From: Palleronia sediminis
GTDB lineage: Bacteria > Pseudomonadota > Alphaproteobacteria > Rhodobacterales > Rhodobacteraceae
Assembly (NCBI RefSeq): GCF_004358695.1
Contig: NZ_SNAA01000007.1
Coordinates: 62,001 to 126,000, forward strand
Length of the DNA stretch: 64,000 nucleotides
Direction: 5' to 3'
In this document: positions 1 to 9,803 of the stretch, piece after piece
Numbering within the stretch: the stretch's first letter is position 1
How the letters are laid out: every line of letters starts with the position of its first letter
Notes under the pieces: generated by a model
The model's database searches: none
What the model saw: the letters and a program-made list of their open reading frames with translations, nothing else
What the model was told of the DNA's origin: nothing
Position numbers and translations under genes: made by a program

Positions 1-72
1 CATGGGCGATTCCCCGGATATTCGTCGCGCATCAGCAATGGCCGCCATGCGCGGCAGGAATAGGGCGCGATC

Positions 73-1461
73 CTATCCTTCGCGCGGCATTTCGCCGACC
101 GCCGCGCGGCCGAGCTTGGCCGGGCGCGGCCCGCCCGTCGCCCAATCCAGCAGCTCGACGGTATGCACGACCGGGATGGGGGTGCCGCTCGCGATCTGCA
201 TCATGCACCCGATATTGCCGGCGGCGATGATGTCGGGGGTTTTCGCCTCGAGCGTGCGGACCTTGCGCGCCTTGAGCTGCCCCGAGATGACGGGCTGCAT
301 CAGGTTGTAGGTGCCCGCCGATCCGCAGCACAGGTGGCTGTCGGCGGGCTCGACCACCTCGAACCCCGCCGCGGCGAGCAGACGCTTGGGTGACGCCTTG
401 ACCTTTTGCCCGTGCTGGAGCGAGCAGGCCGCGTGATAGGCGACCCTCAGCCCCGGGGGCCCCGCCGCGCCGGGCACGGGCCGGGCCGCATCGACCCCCG
501 CGATGCCCGCGCGGGCGGGCTGTGGGGCGGGCGCCGGGGCCTCGGGCATCAGCTCGGCCAGCACCTCGGTCACGTCGCGCGCGATCGCGGCCACCCGCGC
601 GGCGTCGCGGGCCAGCGGGGTCGTGCGGAACATATGACCGTAATCCTTGACCGTGGTGCCGCAGCCGCTGGTGTTGATGACGATGGCATCCAGCCCGCCC
701 GCGTCCATCTCGCGCATATAGGCGCGGATGTTGCGCGCGGCGGTGCGATGCGCGTCGGCGGTCTTGCCCATGTGATGGGTCAGCGCGCCGCAGCAGCCCG
801 CGCCCTCGGCGACGACCACCTCGACGCCGAGGCGGCGCAGCAGGCGCAGGGTCGCATCGTTGATATCGGTGTCGAGCGCGCGCTGCGCGCAGCCCGTCAT
901 CAGCGCCACGCGCATCCGGCGGGGGCCCTCGGCGGGAAAGACCTGAGGTCGGTCGTTGGGGCTTGCGGCGGGGATGCGGTCGGGCGCCATGTCGAGCATC
1001 GCGCGCAACCGCGGGTCGGGCATGAACCGCGCCAGCGAGCGGCCGGCCCGCGCGGCGCGCAGGGCCAGCCGGAACCGCCCCGGATGGGGCAGGATCCGCG
1101 CCAGCATCCAGCGCAGCGCCCGGTCGCGCCAGGGCCGTTCGTGATGTTCCTCGATATAGGCGCGCGCGTGGTCGACGAGGTGCATGTAATGCACCCCCGA
1201 GGGGCAGGTCGTCATGCAGGCGAGGCAGGACAGGCAGCGGTCGATATGCATGACGGTCGCGGCCTCGGGCACCCGCGCATTCTCGAGCATGTCCTTGATG
1301 AGGTAGATCCGCCCGCGCGGGCTGTCCAACTCGTCGCCGAGCACCTGGTAGGTCGGGCAGGTCGCGGTGCAGAACCCGCAATGCACGCAGGCGCGCAGGA
1401 TCTCGTTGCTTCGCCGCGTATCGGGGTCGGCAAGCTGTTCGGGCGTGAAATCGGTCTGCAC
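73..1461 (-). CDS. glcF: Glycolate oxidase iron-sulfur subunit GlcF
   Basis: GlcF carries electrons from the flavin subunits of glycolate oxidase (glycolate to glyoxylate) to the respiratory chain. The 462-residue product has two ferredoxin-type clusters near the N terminus: C25-x2-C28-x2-C31-x3-C35-P and C76-x2-C79-x2-C82-x3-C86-P. Two CCG repeats follow (GCCGALTHHMG in the middle and HLCCGSAGTYN near the end), as expected for this family. The start is a GTG at 1461, preceded by GGAG about nine bases upstream; the resulting MQTDFTPEQLADPDT start resembles known GlcF proteins. It is the last gene of glcD-glcE-glcF, 21 bp after glcE. A Pro/Ala-rich linker lies between the two CCG regions. Identification is firm. 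Confidence 0.95.
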   Translation of the reverse strand: MQTDFTPEQLADPDTRRSNEILRACVHCGFCTATCPTYQVLGDELDSPRGRIYLIKDMLENARVPEAATVMHIDRCLSCLACMTTCPSGVHYMHLVDHARAYIEEHHERPWRDRALRWMLARILPHPGRFRLALRAARAGRSLARFMPDPRLRAMLDMAPDRIPAASPNDRPQVFPAEGPRRMRVALMTGCAQRALDTDINDATLRLLRRLGVEVVVAEGAGCCGALTHHMGKTADAHRTAARNIRAYMREMDAGGLDAIVINTSGCGTTVKDYGHMFRTTPLARDAARVAAIARDVTEVLAELMPEAPAPAPQPARAGIAGVDAARPVPGAAGPPGLRVAYHAACSLQHGQKVKASPKRLLAAAGFEVVEPADSHLCCGSAGTYNLMQPVISGQLKARKVRTLEAKTPDIIAAGNIGCMMQIASGTPIPVVHTVELLDWATGGPRPAKLGRAAVGEMPREG

Positions 1462-1482
1462 GGGGCGGCTCTCCGAAAGGGG

Positions 1483-2592
1483 TCAGGCGGCGGCGCGGAA
1501 CAGGCCGCGCGGATCGAACCGGGATTTCAGCCCCGCGGTGAGCGCGCCGACCGGGGCCGGCTCGGGATGCAGCGTGCCGAGGCGGTCATGCGTGGCGGGC
1601 GAGGCGCGGACCAGCGTCGCGTGGCCTTCGAGCCCCGGCAGGTCGGCGCGCAGGTCGTGGCCTCGGGGCGTCTCGGCCCAGATCAGCCCGCCGCCCCAAT
1701 CCATGCGCCACCGCCCCGGCAGGCGCGCAGCGACCCCGGCGGCGCGCGATGGCCGGACCGAGATGCGCCACAGATCGCCCGCGCCGCCCACGAAATCGGC
1801 CGCATCCCGCAATCGCGGCCAGAGTTCGGCATCGGCGTCGCGGTCCCACGCGCCCCAGCCCGACAGGGCGGCGGCCAGCCGGTCGGCGCGCGCCGCGACC
1901 GACGCCTCGAACCCCTCGAGCCGCAGCCACGTCGCGCCGAGCGCGGGATCGTGGGCCGCGCCCGTCACCTCGAACGGCGTGCCGAGCGCCGCGCTCATCG
2001 CGGCGACGGCGCGCTCGGGCGACAGGCCGCTCGCACGCAGGGTGAGCGCGGTCTCGGGGCATGGCAGCGTCTTGAAGCTCACCTCGGTCAGGACGCCCAG
2101 CATGCCCCGGCTTCCGGCCATGAGCTTGACGAGATCGTAGCCCGTGACGTTCTTCATCACGCGGCCCCCGTTCGACACGATCATGCCGGTGCCGTCGACC
2201 AGCCGCACCCCGATGAGAGAATCGCGGCAGGCTCCCGCCACCATGCGCCGCGGCCCCGAGGCGTTGGTCGCCACCACACCGCCGATGGTCGAGACGCCGT
2301 CCCGGCCCAGGACCGCCGCCATCGAGGGCGGCTCGAAGGCGAGGCGCTGCCCCTCGTCCGCGAGGGCGCGGTCGATCTCGGCCATGGGGGTGCCCGCCCG
2401 CGCCACCAGCGTCAGCGCGCCGGGCTCGTAGAGCGTGATCCCCGTCAGCCCCGCGGTCGACAGGCGGGCGCGGCCCGCCACGGCGGCGCGCGTGTCCCCG
2501 CCCCGCGGCACGAGCGGCCCGTCGCCCGCCCGCAGCATCGCGGCAAGCTCGTCCTCCGAGCGGGGCTCGATCATCTCCATCCCTGTCGTCAT
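1483..2592 (-). CDS. glcE: Glycolate oxidase FAD-binding subunit GlcE
   Basis: This is the smaller flavin-binding subunit of the three-part glycolate oxidase. The product (369 residues) has the FAD-binding type 4 (PCMH) fold, seen in VPRGGDTR, the glycine-rich stretch STIGGVVATNASGPRR, and MKNVTGYDLVKLMAGSRGMLG, with a short C-terminal region typical of GlcE. Three closely spaced ATG codons (2592, 2580, 2574) could each be the start. The AAAGG stretch touches the first and lies about 12 bases before the second, so the true start may be slightly downstream. It lies 24 bp after glcD and 21 bp before glcF on the same strand, so co-transcription is very likely. Confidence 0.93.
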   Translation of the reverse strand: MTTGMEMIEPRSEDELAAMLRAGDGPLVPRGGDTRAAVAGRARLSTAGLTGITLYEPGALTLVARAGTPMAEIDRALADEGQRLAFEPPSMAAVLGRDGVSTIGGVVATNASGPRRMVAGACRDSLIGVRLVDGTGMIVSNGGRVMKNVTGYDLVKLMAGSRGMLGVLTEVSFKTLPCPETALTLRASGLSPERAVAAMSAALGTPFEVTGAAHDPALGATWLRLEGFEASVAARADRLAAALSGWGAWDRDADAELWPRLRDAADFVGGAGDLWRISVRPSRAAGVAARLPGRWRMDWGGGLIWAETPRGHDLRADLPGLEGHATLVRASPATHDRLGTLHPEPAPVGALTAGLKSRFDPRGLFRAAA

Positions 2593-2616
2593 CCTTTCGG
2601 CCCGCTCGGTCCCGCC

Positions 2617-4059
2617 CTATTCCGCCGCCAGCGCGCGACGCGAGGCGCTGGCCGCGAGCGGAAAGACCTTGGCGGGGTTCAGCAGCCAATCGGGGTCGAA
2701 CACGTCCTTGACCCGCATCTGCGCCTCGAGATCGTCGCCGGTGAACTGCGCCGTCATCAGGTCGCGCTTTTCGATGCCGACGCCGTGCTCGCCCGTCAGG
2801 CAGCCGCCCGCCTCGACGCAGAGCCGCAGGATATCGGCGCCCAGATCCTCGGCCTTGGCGAGATCGCCGGGGCGGTTGGCGTCATAGAGGATCAGCGGGT
2901 GCATGTTGCCGTCGCCCGCATGGAACACGTTGGCGACCTTGAGCCCGTAGCTTTCCGCAAGCTCGGCGGTGCCGCGCAGCACGCGGGGCAGTTCGCTGAC
3001 CGGGATCGTGCCGTCGAGACAGATGTAATCGGCCATCTGCCCCATCGCGCCAAAGGCCGACTTCCGCCCCAGCCAGATCCGCGCGCTTTCCTCGGGCGAC
3101 CCGCTCTGGCGCAGCTCGACGGGGTCGTGGCGGCGCGCGATGGCGCAGATCAGTTCGAGCTGTTGGTCGATCTCGGCCTCGGCACCCTCGACCTCGACGA
3201 TAAGCAGCGCCTCGCAATCGGGGTAGCCCGCGCCCGAAAACGCATCGGTCGCGCGGATGCAGGGGCGGTCCATGAACTCGATCGCCACGGGCAGGACGCC
3301 GGCGCGGATGATATCGGCGACGCAGGCGCCCGCCACCTCGAGGCTGTCGAAACCGATCAGCACGGGGCGCGCGCCCTCGGGTTTGGGCAGGATGCGCAGC
3401 GTCGCCTCGGTGACGAGCCCGAGCTGCCCTTCGGAGCCGCAGACCAGCCCCAGCAGATCGAGACCGGCGGCATCCATGTGCCCCCCGCCCAGCTCGACCA
3501 CGGTGCCGTCCATCTGCACCAGCGTCACACCCAGGAGGTTGTTCGTCGTGACCCCGTATTTCAGGCAGTGCGCCCCGCCCGAGTTCATGGCGATATTGCC
3601 CGCGATGGCGCAGGCAAGCTGCGACGACGGGTCGGGCGCGTAGAAGAACCCGTCCTCCTCGACCGCGCCCGTCACCGACAGGTTCGTGCGCCCCGTCTGC
3701 ACCCGGATCAGGCGGTCGTCATGGCTGGTCTCCAGCACCTCGGTCATGCGCGCGACGCCGATCACCACGCTGTCGGCGGTGGGCAGCGATCCGCCCGCCA
3801 GAGAGGTGCCCGCCCCGCGCGGCACGACCGGCACGCGGGCGGCGTGGCAGATCGCCATGACGGCGCTCACCTCTTCGGTGGTCGAGGGCAGCACCACGGC
3901 AAGCGGCGGACAGCGATAGGCCGTCAGCGCGTCGCATTCATAGGCCCGCAGTTCCTCGGGGGCATGGATCAGCGCGTCCTTGCCCACCACCGCGGACAGG
4001 CGGCGCACGATATCGGCCTTGGCCGAGATCACGCGGGCATCGGGGTCGGGCATCTCCAT
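2617..4059 (-). CDS. glcD: Glycolate oxidase catalytic subunit GlcD
   Basis: GlcD is the main FAD-containing subunit of glycolate oxidase and the first gene of the glcDEF operon. The 480-residue product has the PCMH-type FAD-binding domain in its first half (VVPRGAGTSLAGG around residue 80, NSGGAHCLKYGVTTNN around residue 155). The FAD-oxidase C-terminal domain ends with the conserved FHAGDGNMHPLI and GEHGVGIEKR metal/substrate-region motifs. The start ATG at 4059 has a strong GGAGGA ribosome site seven bases upstream. The 117-bp gap to the divergent DUF599 gene should hold the operon promoter, but no clear box was recognised. The operon likely supports growth on glycolate from phytoplankton exudate; that is inference. 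Confidence 0.96.
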   Translation of the reverse strand: MEMPDPDARVISAKADIVRRLSAVVGKDALIHAPEELRAYECDALTAYRCPPLAVVLPSTTEEVSAVMAICHAARVPVVPRGAGTSLAGGSLPTADSVVIGVARMTEVLETSHDDRLIRVQTGRTNLSVTGAVEEDGFFYAPDPSSQLACAIAGNIAMNSGGAHCLKYGVTTNNLLGVTLVQMDGTVVELGGGHMDAAGLDLLGLVCGSEGQLGLVTEATLRILPKPEGARPVLIGFDSLEVAGACVADIIRAGVLPVAIEFMDRPCIRATDAFSGAGYPDCEALLIVEVEGAEAEIDQQLELICAIARRHDPVELRQSGSPEESARIWLGRKSAFGAMGQMADYICLDGTIPVSELPRVLRGTAELAESYGLKVANVFHAGDGNMHPLILYDANRPGDLAKAEDLGADILRLCVEAGGCLTGEHGVGIEKRDLMTAQFTGDDLEAQMRVKDVFDPDWLLNPAKVFPLAASASRRALAAE

Positions 4060-4176
4060 GACGCATCCTCCGTCGGGTGCGCGATGGTGCGCGGGGTGCG
4101 GCGGGAAATCAAGCCGCGGCCCCGCGATCCGGCCCCGTCTGGCCGCGCCGGGGCCGCAGCCCTATCATGCGCGGCC

Positions 4177-4884
4177 ATGACCTATACCCACGCCTTCGAC
4201 GCCTTTGCCGCCGCCGACCTCGCCGCCGTCGCCTTTCTGCTCGTCTCGGTCTGGGGCATCGGCTGGCGGATCGACCGCGAGGGCGCGCGACGCCCCTCGG
4301 TCACGGTGCTGATGATGCGCTACAGGCGGGAATGGATGACCGAGATGCTGACCCGCGATCCGAGGGTGTTCGACGCCTCGATCATCGGGATCCTGCGGCA
4401 AAGCACGGCCTTCTTCGCCTCGACCAGCGTCATCGCCATCGGCGGCGTGCTGGCGCTGATCGGCAATGCCGAGCGGATCGACATGGTGGCGACCGAGCTG
4501 GGCGAGCGCAATTCCGGCACGCTGGTCTGGCAGATCAAGCTCGCCCTCGTCGCGGCGCTGCTGACCAGCGGGTTCCTGCGCTTCGTCTGGTCGAGCCGCC
4601 TCTACGGCTATTGCGCCGTGGTCATGGCGGCCGCGCCCAACGATCCCGCCGCGCCCAATGCGCCCATCCGCGCAAGCCAGGCGGCCGAGATCAACATCCG
4701 CGCGGCCTCGAACTTCAACCGCGGGCTGCGGTACATGTATTTCGCGCTGGCGGCGCTGGCATGGCTTGTCGGACCCGCGGCGCTGGGGGCGGCCACGGCG
4801 GTCACGCTCTGGGTGATCTGGTCGCGCGAATTCGCGTCCAAGCCGCACACGATCCTCGACCTGCCGCCCGACGCCACGCCCTAG
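4177..4884 (+). CDS. DUF599 family membrane protein
   Basis: A 235-residue protein with about four membrane segments (near residues 13-32, 73-95, 118-136 and 187-212), matching the length and layout of the DUF599 family. Family function is unknown. Recognisable pieces are the MMRYRREWM stretch after the first membrane helix and FNRGLRYMYFALAALAW before the last. The ATG at 4177 is chosen because the reading frame before it has no membrane-protein character. It is divergent from glcD, and its stop codon overlaps by 4 bp the stop of the convergent membrane-protein gene. It could be a stand-alone gene. Confidence 0.8.
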   Translation: MTYTHAFDAFAAADLAAVAFLLVSVWGIGWRIDREGARRPSVTVLMMRYRREWMTEMLTRDPRVFDASIIGILRQSTAFFASTSVIAIGGVLALIGNAERIDMVATELGERNSGTLVWQIKLALVAALLTSGFLRFVWSSRLYGYCAVVMAAAPNDPAAPNAPIRASQAAEINIRAASNFNRGLRYMYFALAALAWLVGPAALGAATAVTLWVIWSREFASKPHTILDLPPDATP

Positions 4885-6944
4885 CGGCGCCCCTCGCGCA
4901 GCCACGCCCCGACCGCCAGCAGCGCCGAGAGCAGCAGGAACACCCAGGCCGGCACCAGCGGATGCGCGGTGATGTCGGCAGTGACGAATGCCTGCCGCGG
5001 CGTGATGCCGATCCAGCCGCGCCCGGCGGCGGGGCGCCCCTCGCGCACCGCGCGCAGTTCGGGCAGCCCGTCCTCGATGCGGCGAATGCCGCCCCCGGTG
5101 GACTCGATCGCGGGGGCGAGCGTCTCGCCGCTGGCCACCGTGCGCTCGAACTCGCGCGGGGCCGAGGGGCCGAGTGCGATCACCGTCTCCTCATCGCCCT
5201 CGGTCAGGCGGTAAAGCCCGATCTCGGGACCCGTCACCGTCGCCTGGAACCGGCCCGGCGACACCTCTTCGAGCGGCACCAGCGACACCGTGCCGTCGGG
5301 CGCCTCGAGCGTGACGTCGCCCGCCGCCCCCGAAAGCGTGCGGCGCGTGATCGTCATCTCCTGGCCCTGCGCGGTCGCGGTCAGCGCCTCTTCCTCGAGC
5401 TCGGGCTCCTTCATGGTCCAATGCGCGAGACGGCGCAAAAGCTCGAGCTGAGGCCCCCCGCCCTCGAAGCCGCGCGACCAGAGCCAGGCCTGGTCCGACC
5501 CCAGAAGCGCGACGCGCCCCTCGCCCACCCGGTCGAGCACCAGAAGCGGCCCGCCCTCGGCGCCGGTCATCGCGACCTGCCCCCCGGTGGCCACCAGCTC
5601 GATCTGGCGCAGCCAGCGGCCCCAATCGGCCTCGCCCTCGGCCGGGCCCGCGCCCGACAGCCCCTCGGTGACGGGATGGCGGCGCCCGATCTCGGTCAGT
5701 TCGGGGCGGAACGCCTGCTCGATGATGCGCGAGGTCGGCGCGGCGGGCAGGATATCGCCCAAGGGCGAGCGGTAGAGCGACGCGGCCGAGGCGAAATCGG
5801 GCCCCGCCGCGATCAGCAGCGCGCCGCCCGCCTCGACATAGTTGCGCACGTTCTCGAGATAGAGCGACGGCAGGATGCCGCGCCGCTGGTAGCGGTCGAA
5901 GATGATGAGATCGAACTCGTCGACCTTGTCGAGAAACAGCTCGCGCGTGGGAAAGGCGATCAGCGACAGCTCGGACACCGGAACGCCGTCCTGCTTTTCG
6001 GGCGGACGCAGGATGGTGAAATGCACGAGATCGACGCTGGCATCCGATTTCAACAGGTTGCGCCAGGTCCGCTCGCCCGGATGCGGCTCGCCCGAGACGA
6101 GCAGCACCCGCAACCGGTCGCGCACGCCGTTGATCGTGACCACGGCGCTGTTGTTGCGGTCGGTCAGCTCGGTCTCGGGGGCGGGGACGTGGAACTGTAC
6201 CACGTTGCGCCCGCCATGGGGCAGCGTGAGGGGCAGTTCGAGCTCCTCGTTCGCGGGCACGGTAAAGCTGCGCGCGGGGCCGCCATCGACCGAGATCTCG
6301 AGCGGCACCTCGCCGCCCTGCCCCTCGGGCACCGCGCCCTGAAGCTCGACCTTGAGCCGGATCTGCGTCTCTTCGCCGAGGATCGCAAAGGCCGGGGCCG
6401 AAGTGATCTCGAGCCGGCGGTCCCAATCCTCGGCCTGCCCGGTCAGCAGCAGGTGCAGCGGCGCGGGCAGGTCGGGCGCGCGGTCGATATCGTGCAGCCG
6501 CCCGTCCGAGATCAGCACCGCCCCGGCGATCCGGCCCGCGGGCTCTTCGGCCATGGCCTCGGCCAGCGCGGTCATCAGCAGGCTTCCCGCATCCTCGGCC
6601 CCGTCGCCCATGCGCACCACGCGCAGCTCGGTATTGCCCAACGCGGCGACCTCGGCCTCGAGCCGGTCGAGCGCCTCGGCCGATTGCTCCGCGCGGCCCG
6701 CGATCCGCTGCGAAGCGCTTTCGTCGATCACGGCGATGACGATATCGCTCAGCCCCTCTCGATCCTCGCGCTGCAACGACGGGCCGGACAGCGCCGCGAT
6801 CAGCGCCACCGCCGCCAGCCCGCGCAGCCACCAGCCCGCGCCACCCCGCCAGGCCGACAACGCGACCACGACCAGCGACAGTGCCGCCAGAACGGCCACG
6901 ATTGCCCAGGGCACCAGCGGGTCGAAGATCACCGTTTCGGTCAC
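4881..6944 (-). CDS. Membrane-anchored glutamine-amidotransferase-like protein
   Basis: This 687-residue protein is the last gene of the MoxR-DUF58-DUF4159 operon. Two membrane helices sit near the N terminus (about residues 12-30 and 37-53) and one at the C terminus (about 665-682), leaving a large middle part probably in the periplasm. That middle part resembles the class I glutamine amidotransferase-like fold found in these operons (IVDEFDLIIFDRYQ-like strand, YVEAGGALLIAAGP). I do not see a clear Cys-His-Glu triad, so it is probably not an active amidotransferase. The GTG at 6944 has GATGAGG just upstream. A 63-bp gap to the preceding gene contains a hairpin and one copy of the dispersed intergenic motif. 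Function is unknown; a role in envelope maintenance is inferred from context only. Confidence 0.75.
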   Translation of the reverse strand: MTETVIFDPLVPWAIVAVLAALSLVVVALSAWRGGAGWWLRGLAAVALIAALSGPSLQREDREGLSDIVIAVIDESASQRIAGRAEQSAEALDRLEAEVAALGNTELRVVRMGDGAEDAGSLLMTALAEAMAEEPAGRIAGAVLISDGRLHDIDRAPDLPAPLHLLLTGQAEDWDRRLEITSAPAFAILGEETQIRLKVELQGAVPEGQGGEVPLEISVDGGPARSFTVPANEELELPLTLPHGGRNVVQFHVPAPETELTDRNNSAVVTINGVRDRLRVLLVSGEPHPGERTWRNLLKSDASVDLVHFTILRPPEKQDGVPVSELSLIAFPTRELFLDKVDEFDLIIFDRYQRRGILPSLYLENVRNYVEAGGALLIAAGPDFASAASLYRSPLGDILPAAPTSRIIEQAFRPELTEIGRRHPVTEGLSGAGPAEGEADWGRWLRQIELVATGGQVAMTGAEGGPLLVLDRVGEGRVALLGSDQAWLWSRGFEGGGPQLELLRRLAHWTMKEPELEEEALTATAQGQEMTITRRTLSGAAGDVTLEAPDGTVSLVPLEEVSPGRFQATVTGPEIGLYRLTEGDEETVIALGPSAPREFERTVASGETLAPAIESTGGGIRRIEDGLPELRAVREGRPAAGRGWIGITPRQAFVTADITAHPLVPAWVFLLLSALLAVGAWLREGRR

Positions 6945-6954
6945 GACTGCCTCA

Positions 6955-6976
6955 TCTTCTCTTTCCCAAATACCCC
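6955..6976 (-). repeat. Dispersed intergenic motif, copy 1
   Basis: On the minus strand this reads GGGGTATTT, then GGG, then AAAGAGAAGA. It is one of five similar strings in the window, all between genes. A GC-rich hairpin (CCCCTG / CAGGGG arms around CCGGCCGG) directly precedes it. It ends about ten bases before the GTG of the downstream gene. Confidence 0.6.
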
Positions 6977-7007
6977 TGCCCGGCCGGACAGGGGCGCCGC
7001 GCGCCGC

Positions 7008-9803
7008 CTATTGGCCCAGCCGGTCCAGCAGCGCCGGCACATGCACCTGGTCGGATTTGTAGTTGCCGGTCAGCACGTGCATCACGAGGTTGACGCCAAA
7101 GCGATAGGCGATCTCGCGCTGGCGCTCGCCGCCGAAACCCCGCCCCACCGGGAACAGCGGGCGGCGGTTCTCGTCCACCGCCCAGGCCGCGGCCCAATCG
7201 TTGCCGCCGATGACCACGGGCGTCACGTTGTCGTTGAGATCACGAAAGGGCATCCCCTCAACCGCCTCGGCATCGGGGGGCGCGGCCTCGACCCAGACAT
7301 CGTTGCCGGCGAAACGGCCGGGGAAATCCTGAAGCAGGTAGAAGGTCCGCGTCAGGACGTGATCCTCGGGCACCGGCTCGAGCGGCGGGATATCCAGCGG
7401 CCGGGCCAGCTCCTGCAGCTTGCGTCCCGCGGGAGAACCCTGCCCGAACCGCGCCACATCGGCGTCGCGCGTGTCGAACAGGATCATCCCGCCCGACCGC
7501 AGATAGGCGTTGAGCCGCGCATAGGCCGCATCCGAGGGCTGCGCCTGGTCGGGGCTGACGGGCCAGTAGAGGAACGGAAAGAACGCCAGCTCGTCGCGTT
7601 CGAGGTCGATGCCCATGGGGTCCGCGGGCTCGACCGCGGTGCGCGCGAAAAGCGCGTCGCCGAGCCCCCTGAGGCCGGCCTCGGCGATGCGGTCGATCTC
7701 GGCATTGCCGGTCAGCACATGGGCCAGCACCGTCTCCGAGGTCGCGGCCAGCGCGAATGCCTCGTCGGTCTCTGCCTGCGGATCGCCCTGCTGCGCCCGC
7801 GCCGTCCCGCCCGGCAGGGCGAGCGCCAGCCCCAGCGCCATCGCCAGCATCGGAGCGACGCGCATCGCGCCGCCACGCGACAGCCGCCCCCCGATCCAGA
7901 GCGAGGCGATCGCGTCCACCGCCAGCAGGGCCGCGGCCAGGGCCAGCAGCCACCCCTTGAGCGGGCGTTCGCGCGTCACCGCCAGCCCCTCGACCGGGAC
8001 GCCCGCGGGCCAGACGGCGGGGGCCAGCGCGGTGTCGGGGCCGATCACGTTGAGCGCGACGCGGCGATCCTCGCCCGCGTAGAGGCCCGGCGGCGTCGCC
8101 GGCGCGGGGGCGGCCGCGGCCAGCGTCTCGCCCGGCACGCCGGGCAGGTTGCCGGCCTCCTCGATCCGTCCGAAGGCCGTCAGCCGGTCCGAGATGCGCC
8201 ATGTCGTGCCCGCCAGCTCGGCTGCCTCGGGGCGGGCGGCGCGGGTCGAGACGGCCAGCCGTTCGAGCATCTGCACGAACAGCCCCGACAGCGGCAACGA
8301 TGACCATTCGGCATTGGCGGTGACGTGGAACAGCACCACCTGCCCCTCGCCCAGCGGCTTGCGCGTGACCAGCGGCGTGCCGTCGGTGAGCGAGGCGATG
8401 GTGCGCTCGGACAGCTGCGGATCGGGCTGCGCCATGACCTGCGCCGTCACCTGCACGTCGTCGGGCACCTCGAGCCCGGCAAAGGGCGATCCGTCGCGAA
8501 AGGCGCGCAGCGCCTTGGGCTCGCCCCAGCTCATCGCGCCGCCGACCGACCGCCCGCCCGCGCGCAGCCGCACCGGCATCAGCGCGTCCTCGGTGTCGCG
8601 GCTGACCTCGCTCGCGGCAAGGCGCGGCCCGGCAAAGCGCACCAGCAGACCGCCGCCCGCGACCCACTCCGCCAGCGCGCGGGCCTGCGCATCGGGCAGC
8701 GTGGCGACATCGGCCAGGACGATGGCATCGGGATTGGCGAGGATGACCTCGTCGAGATCGCCGTCGAGGATATCGGCCACGGGCGCCAGCGCCTGTTCGA
8801 GATAATGGGTCGGGGCCAGCAGCTCGAGCCCCTCGCGGTCGTCGCGCCCCGCGATCAGCGCGACCTCGCGCCGTTTCAGGGTATCGTCGGTCAGGGTGAC
8901 GGCCCCGGCCGAGCGGACCCCCTCGACCTCGAAACGGGTGACGCGGTTGCGCAGTTCGGGCGGCAGGTCGAGCGTGACCTCGACCTGCCCCGCGCCATCC
9001 TCGAACAGCGCGTCGGCATGGGCCAGTTCACGCTCGATCCCGTTGGGGTCCGGCCCGTGGGCGGCGACGACGATGCCGCGCGAGCCGTCGGTGCGGGCGC
9101 GCAGGGCGGTCAGCGCGATGGCGCCGTCCTCGAACCGCGCGGGCGCGAGACCCAGCACGTCGCGCGCCGATTCGAAAACGCGCACCTCGCCGCGTGCCTG
9201 CAAGGCCGCCAGCACCGGCGCGCGCCAGTCCTGCGCGGTGCCGTCCGACAGCCAGATCGTGTCGAAATCGCCTTCGAGCCCCTGGGCCCAGCCGGGCGCG
9301 TCCTGCGGCTGCCATGGCTGCGGCGCGATACCGGGAAGCTGCCCTTCCCAACTGCGCGGAGCGCGGAACGGCAGATCGCCCGCGGGCGGGTCGGTCAGCG
9401 CGACCACGGCGGCGGTGCGGCCGTCGCGCTCGGCCTCGGCCAGGGCCTGCGTGGCCCGGTCGAGCCGCGCGGGCCAGTCGCGCGCATCGGCCCATGTGCC
9501 GTCCAGCAGCACGAGAAGCGGCCCGCTGCCCGGCTCGCGCGGATCGGGGTTCAGCACCGGCCCGGCAAAGCCCGCGATCAGCGCGGCGACGGCAAGGCAG
9601 CGCAGCGCCAGCAGCCACCAGGGCGTGCGGTCGGCCTGCGCCTCGGCGTCGCGCAGCCCCAGCAGCAGCGCGACCCCCGGAAAGCGGCGGCGGATCGGGG
9701 CGGGCGGGATCGCGCGCAGGATCAGCCACAGCACCGGCAACGCGGCGAGCCCCAGCAGCAGCCAGGGCGCGGCAAAGCCCAGGGGCCCCAGCACAAGCAT
9801 CAC
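7008..9803 (-). CDS. BatA-domain and DUF4159-domain membrane protein
   Basis: A 931-residue protein of the MoxR/DUF58 operon. The N terminus has the two-helix BatA (aerotolerance-type) module: a helix at about residues 5-28, the basic RRRFPGVALLLGL stretch, and a second helix at about 58-78. A long extracytoplasmic part follows. Near residues 615-665 there are two hydrophobic stretches, the second resembling an internal signal peptide (MRVAPMLAMALGLALALP). The last roughly 260 residues form the DUF4159 domain (FFPFLYWPV, LRSGGMILFDTRD, FYLLQDFPGRF). The arrangement suggests a fusion of a BatA protein with a separately secreted DUF4159 protein. The start is GTG 9803, in a 4-bp GTGA overlap with the DUF58 gene; ATG 9800 is the next codon. 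Function is unknown. Confidence 0.82.
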   Translation of the reverse strand: MMLVLGPLGFAAPWLLLGLAALPVLWLILRAIPPAPIRRRFPGVALLLGLRDAEAQADRTPWWLLALRCLAVAALIAGFAGPVLNPDPREPGSGPLLVLLDGTWADARDWPARLDRATQALAEAERDGRTAAVVALTDPPAGDLPFRAPRSWEGQLPGIAPQPWQPQDAPGWAQGLEGDFDTIWLSDGTAQDWRAPVLAALQARGEVRVFESARDVLGLAPARFEDGAIALTALRARTDGSRGIVVAAHGPDPNGIERELAHADALFEDGAGQVEVTLDLPPELRNRVTRFEVEGVRSAGAVTLTDDTLKRREVALIAGRDDREGLELLAPTHYLEQALAPVADILDGDLDEVILANPDAIVLADVATLPDAQARALAEWVAGGGLLVRFAGPRLAASEVSRDTEDALMPVRLRAGGRSVGGAMSWGEPKALRAFRDGSPFAGLEVPDDVQVTAQVMAQPDPQLSERTIASLTDGTPLVTRKPLGEGQVVLFHVTANAEWSSLPLSGLFVQMLERLAVSTRAARPEAAELAGTTWRISDRLTAFGRIEEAGNLPGVPGETLAAAAPAPATPPGLYAGEDRRVALNVIGPDTALAPAVWPAGVPVEGLAVTRERPLKGWLLALAAALLAVDAIASLWIGGRLSRGGAMRVAPMLAMALGLALALPGGTARAQQGDPQAETDEAFALAATSETVLAHVLTGNAEIDRIAEAGLRGLGDALFARTAVEPADPMGIDLERDELAFFPFLYWPVSPDQAQPSDAAYARLNAYLRSGGMILFDTRDADVARFGQGSPAGRKLQELARPLDIPPLEPVPEDHVLTRTFYLLQDFPGRFAGNDVWVEAAPPDAEAVEGMPFRDLNDNVTPVVIGGNDWAAAWAVDENRRPLFPVGRGFGGERQREIAYRFGVNLVMHVLTGNYKSDQVHVPALLDRLGQ

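Noticed and set aside
1-48. An ATG at 48 on the minus strand beginning an open frame that runs off the left edge
   Set aside because: Only 16 codons visible, with no ribosome site; cannot be distinguished from chance.
4077-8303. A 1408-residue open frame on the plus strand opposite the MoxR-operon genes
   Set aside because: Arg/Ala/Gly/Pro-rich composition, no domain recognised, and it overlaps three genes with clear evidence. It is a compositional shadow.
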